From: Dichotomicrobium sp964540795
GTDB lineage: Bacteria; Pseudomonadota; Alphaproteobacteria; Rhizobiales; Rhodomicrobiaceae
NCBI GenBank assembly: GCA_964540795.1
Contig: CAZINX010000003.1
Location: 62,001-126,000 of the forward strand
Direction of reading: 5' to 3'
Length of the DNA stretch: 64,000 bases
Under the pieces are notes generated by a model. It did not search any database, had not been told where the DNA came from, and was given only the letters and a program-made list of their open reading frames with translations. Made by a program: the position numbers and the translations under genes. This document shows positions 62,557 through 64,000 of this stretch, piece after piece. Each line of letters starts with the position of its first letter. Position 1 is the first letter of the stretch.

Positions 62557-64000
62557 ATGGCTGACGATACAGCGATGACGCACGCCCAGGGCGGCGCTTC
62601 CAAGCGTGAGGCCGCCCCCGGCGTGGAGCAGCTCGACGTCAAGGCGGTCAACACCGCGGAGGATCGCCAACTCTACGCTTCGCGCGAGAAAATCTATCCC
62701 AAGCTGGCGCACGGCAAGTTCCGCAATGTCAAATGGGCGGTCATGGCGCTGTCGCTCGGCGTTTATTATCTCTTGCCGTGGCTGCGCTGGGACCGCGGGC
62801 CGAACCTGCCCGACCAGGCCTTCCTGATCGACTTCGCCAACCAGCGCATCTACATGTTCTGGCTCGATATCTGGGCGCAGGAGCTTTACTTCATCACCGG
62901 CATTCTGGTGATCTCGGCTTTGGGGCTGTTCCTCGTCACCGCCTACGCCGGGCGCGTCTGGTGCGGCTATGCCTGCCCGCAGACGGTCTGGACAGACCTG
63001 ATGGTCGCGGTGGAGCGGTTCTGGCAGGGCGACCGCAACGCGCGGATGCGCCTCGACAAGAAGCCCTGGACGTTCGACAAGATCTGGCGCAAATCCGCCA
63101 CCCATCTCAGCTGGTTGCTGATCGCGCTGGCCACCGGCGGGGCCTTCGTCTTCTATTTCCGCGACGCGCCGACGCTTGCGGTCGAGCTGGTCAACGGCAC
63201 GGCGCCCGCCATCGCCTACATTTTTCTCGGCATCTTCACCGGCACGACCTATCTGCTCGGCGGCCTCGCGCGGGAGCAGGTCTGCATCTACATGTGCCCG
63301 TGGCCGCGCATTCAGGGCGCGATGTTCGACAGCGACTCGCTGCTGGTGACCTACCGCGAGCATCGCGGCGAGCCGCGCGGGCCGCACAAGAAGGGCGAAA
63401 GCTGGGAAGGCCGCGGCGATTGCATCGACTGCCTGCAATGCGTGGCGGTGTGCCCGACGGGCATCGACATCCGCAACGGTCCGCAACTGGAGTGCATCCA
63501 GTGCGCGCTTTGCGTCGACGCCTGCGATGCGGTCATGGACAAGGTTGGCCGGCCGCGCGGGCTGATCGCCTATGACACGTTCCGCAACATCGAGGCGCAG
63601 AAGCACGGCGAGAGCGCGCCGCCGCGGCTGTTCCGTCCGCGCACGATTCTCTACTCAAGCCTCATCGTGGTGGTCCTCGGCATCATGGGCCTGGGCCTGA
63701 TGAACAAGACGGTGCTGGAGGCGAGCGTGCTGCGCGACCGCAACCCGTTGTTCATCCAGCTCTCCGACGGCGACGTGCGCAATCGTTACACGGTCAAGAT
63801 CCTGAACAAGCGCTACGAGCCGCGCACCTTCACGGTGGCCGCGCAAGGCCTGCCGCAAGGGGCGGCGCTGGATATTCTCGGCTTCGAAGGCGTGCAGTCG
63901 CCCCGGATCGAGGTCCCGGCGAGCGATCTTCGCCAGCTGCAGGTCTATATCACGGTGCCCGCCGACGCACTTGACGCGCTTGAGAGCCAGTCGACGCCTT
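62557..64000 (+). CDS. ccoG: Cytochrome c oxidase accessory protein CcoG (FixG), partial
   Basis: A polyferredoxin-like copper-handling assembly factor for cbb3 oxidase. 481 residues are in the window and the gene continues beyond the right edge. Membrane helices, CGYACPQTVWTDL, EQVCIYMCPWPRIQGAMFD, and two [4Fe-4S] motifs CIDCLQCVAVCPTG and CIQCALCVDACD are present, followed by the immunoglobulin-like C-terminal domain. It lies 48 bp after ccoP. Confidence 0.95.
   Translation, partial: MADDTAMTHAQGGASKREAAPGVEQLDVKAVNTAEDRQLYASREKIYPKLAHGKFRNVKWAVMALSLGVYYLLPWLRWDRGPNLPDQAFLIDFANQRIYMFWLDIWAQELYFITGILVISALGLFLVTAYAGRVWCGYACPQTVWTDLMVAVERFWQGDRNARMRLDKKPWTFDKIWRKSATHLSWLLIALATGGAFVFYFRDAPTLAVELVNGTAPAIAYIFLGIFTGTTYLLGGLAREQVCIYMCPWPRIQGAMFDSDSLLVTYREHRGEPRGPHKKGESWEGRGDCIDCLQCVAVCPTGIDIRNGPQLECIQCALCVDACDAVMDKVGRPRGLIAYDTFRNIEAQKHGESAPPRLFRPRTILYSSLIVVVLGIMGLGLMNKTVLEASVLRDRNPLFIQLSDGDVRNRYTVKILNKRYEPRTFTVAAQGLPQGAALDILGFEGVQSPRIEVPASDLRQLQVYITVPADALDALESQSTP

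Overview
The window is a GC-rich chromosomal segment of an alphaproteobacterium, most likely Hyphomicrobiales-like. The evidence is a TrcR/DUF1013 gene, an RcdA (DUF1465) gene, thiOSGE order, an arsR-arsC-aqpS set of the rhizobial type, petABC and ccoNOQP-ccoG, an FNR-type box before ccoN, and a tRNA-His with the alphaproteobacterial G1:U72/A73 acceptor end. It is cut at both ends: hemF at the left and ccoG at the right are partial.

Layout. 1-4 kb: hemF and trmL (minus strand), then petABC for the cytochrome bc1 complex. 4-9.6 kb: a DSF quorum-sensing-like locus, with an RpfF-type synthase divergent from two translationally coupled sensor kinases, the second built like RpfC. 9.6-18.1 kb: housekeeping and unknown genes (two paired glycosyltransferases, a PA0069-type radical SAM protein, rnhB, a large unknown membrane-anchored protein, thiOSGE). 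18.56-29.93 kb: tRNA-His, followed by an 11.3-kb integrative element bounded by 48-bp direct repeats of the tRNA 3' half. The element carries a tyrosine integrase, an AlpA-like regulator, a RepB-type primase/DUF3631 ATPase beside an origin-like region with inverted triplets of GGTGAACGC, several small coupled genes, and a solitary gene resembling a phage internal-virion/ejection protein. It has no capsid, portal or terminase gene, so it looks like a P4-like satellite or a stripped prophage.

29.9-38.9 kb: a LysR gene divergent from a tight operon encoding a ThDP-dependent enzyme, a four-subunit succinate dehydrogenase/fumarate reductase-like complex, a two-subunit class I fumarase/tartrate dehydratase and a CoA-acylating (methyl)malonate-semialdehyde dehydrogenase. 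Read as one pathway, this could take C4 dicarboxylates through oxaloacetate and malonate semialdehyde to acetyl-CoA. That is inference. The flavoprotein has Cys in place of the covalent-FAD His. 38.9-40.5 kb: arsR-arsC-aqpS. 41.3-48.5 kb: a LacI regulator divergent from tctABC-type transporter genes, a SauS-like acylating aldehyde dehydrogenase and a SauT-like acyl-CoA ligase, suggesting uptake and use of sulfoacetate or a similar small carboxylate. 48.5-58.8 kb: a degenerate NtrC-like regulator, an M3 peptidase, an ABC1-family kinase, an ABC exporter, rpmE, trcR, a quinone oxidoreductase, a possible sRNA and rcdA. 58.9-64 kb: FNR-box-driven ccoNOQP and the start of ccoG.

The most promising loci for new biology are the Rpf/DSF locus, the SDH-fumarase-ThDP-MmsA operon with its atypical flavoprotein, and the tRNA-His element with its iteron origin and orphan virion gene. 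Functional calls rest on recognised motifs and family memory; no database search was run.
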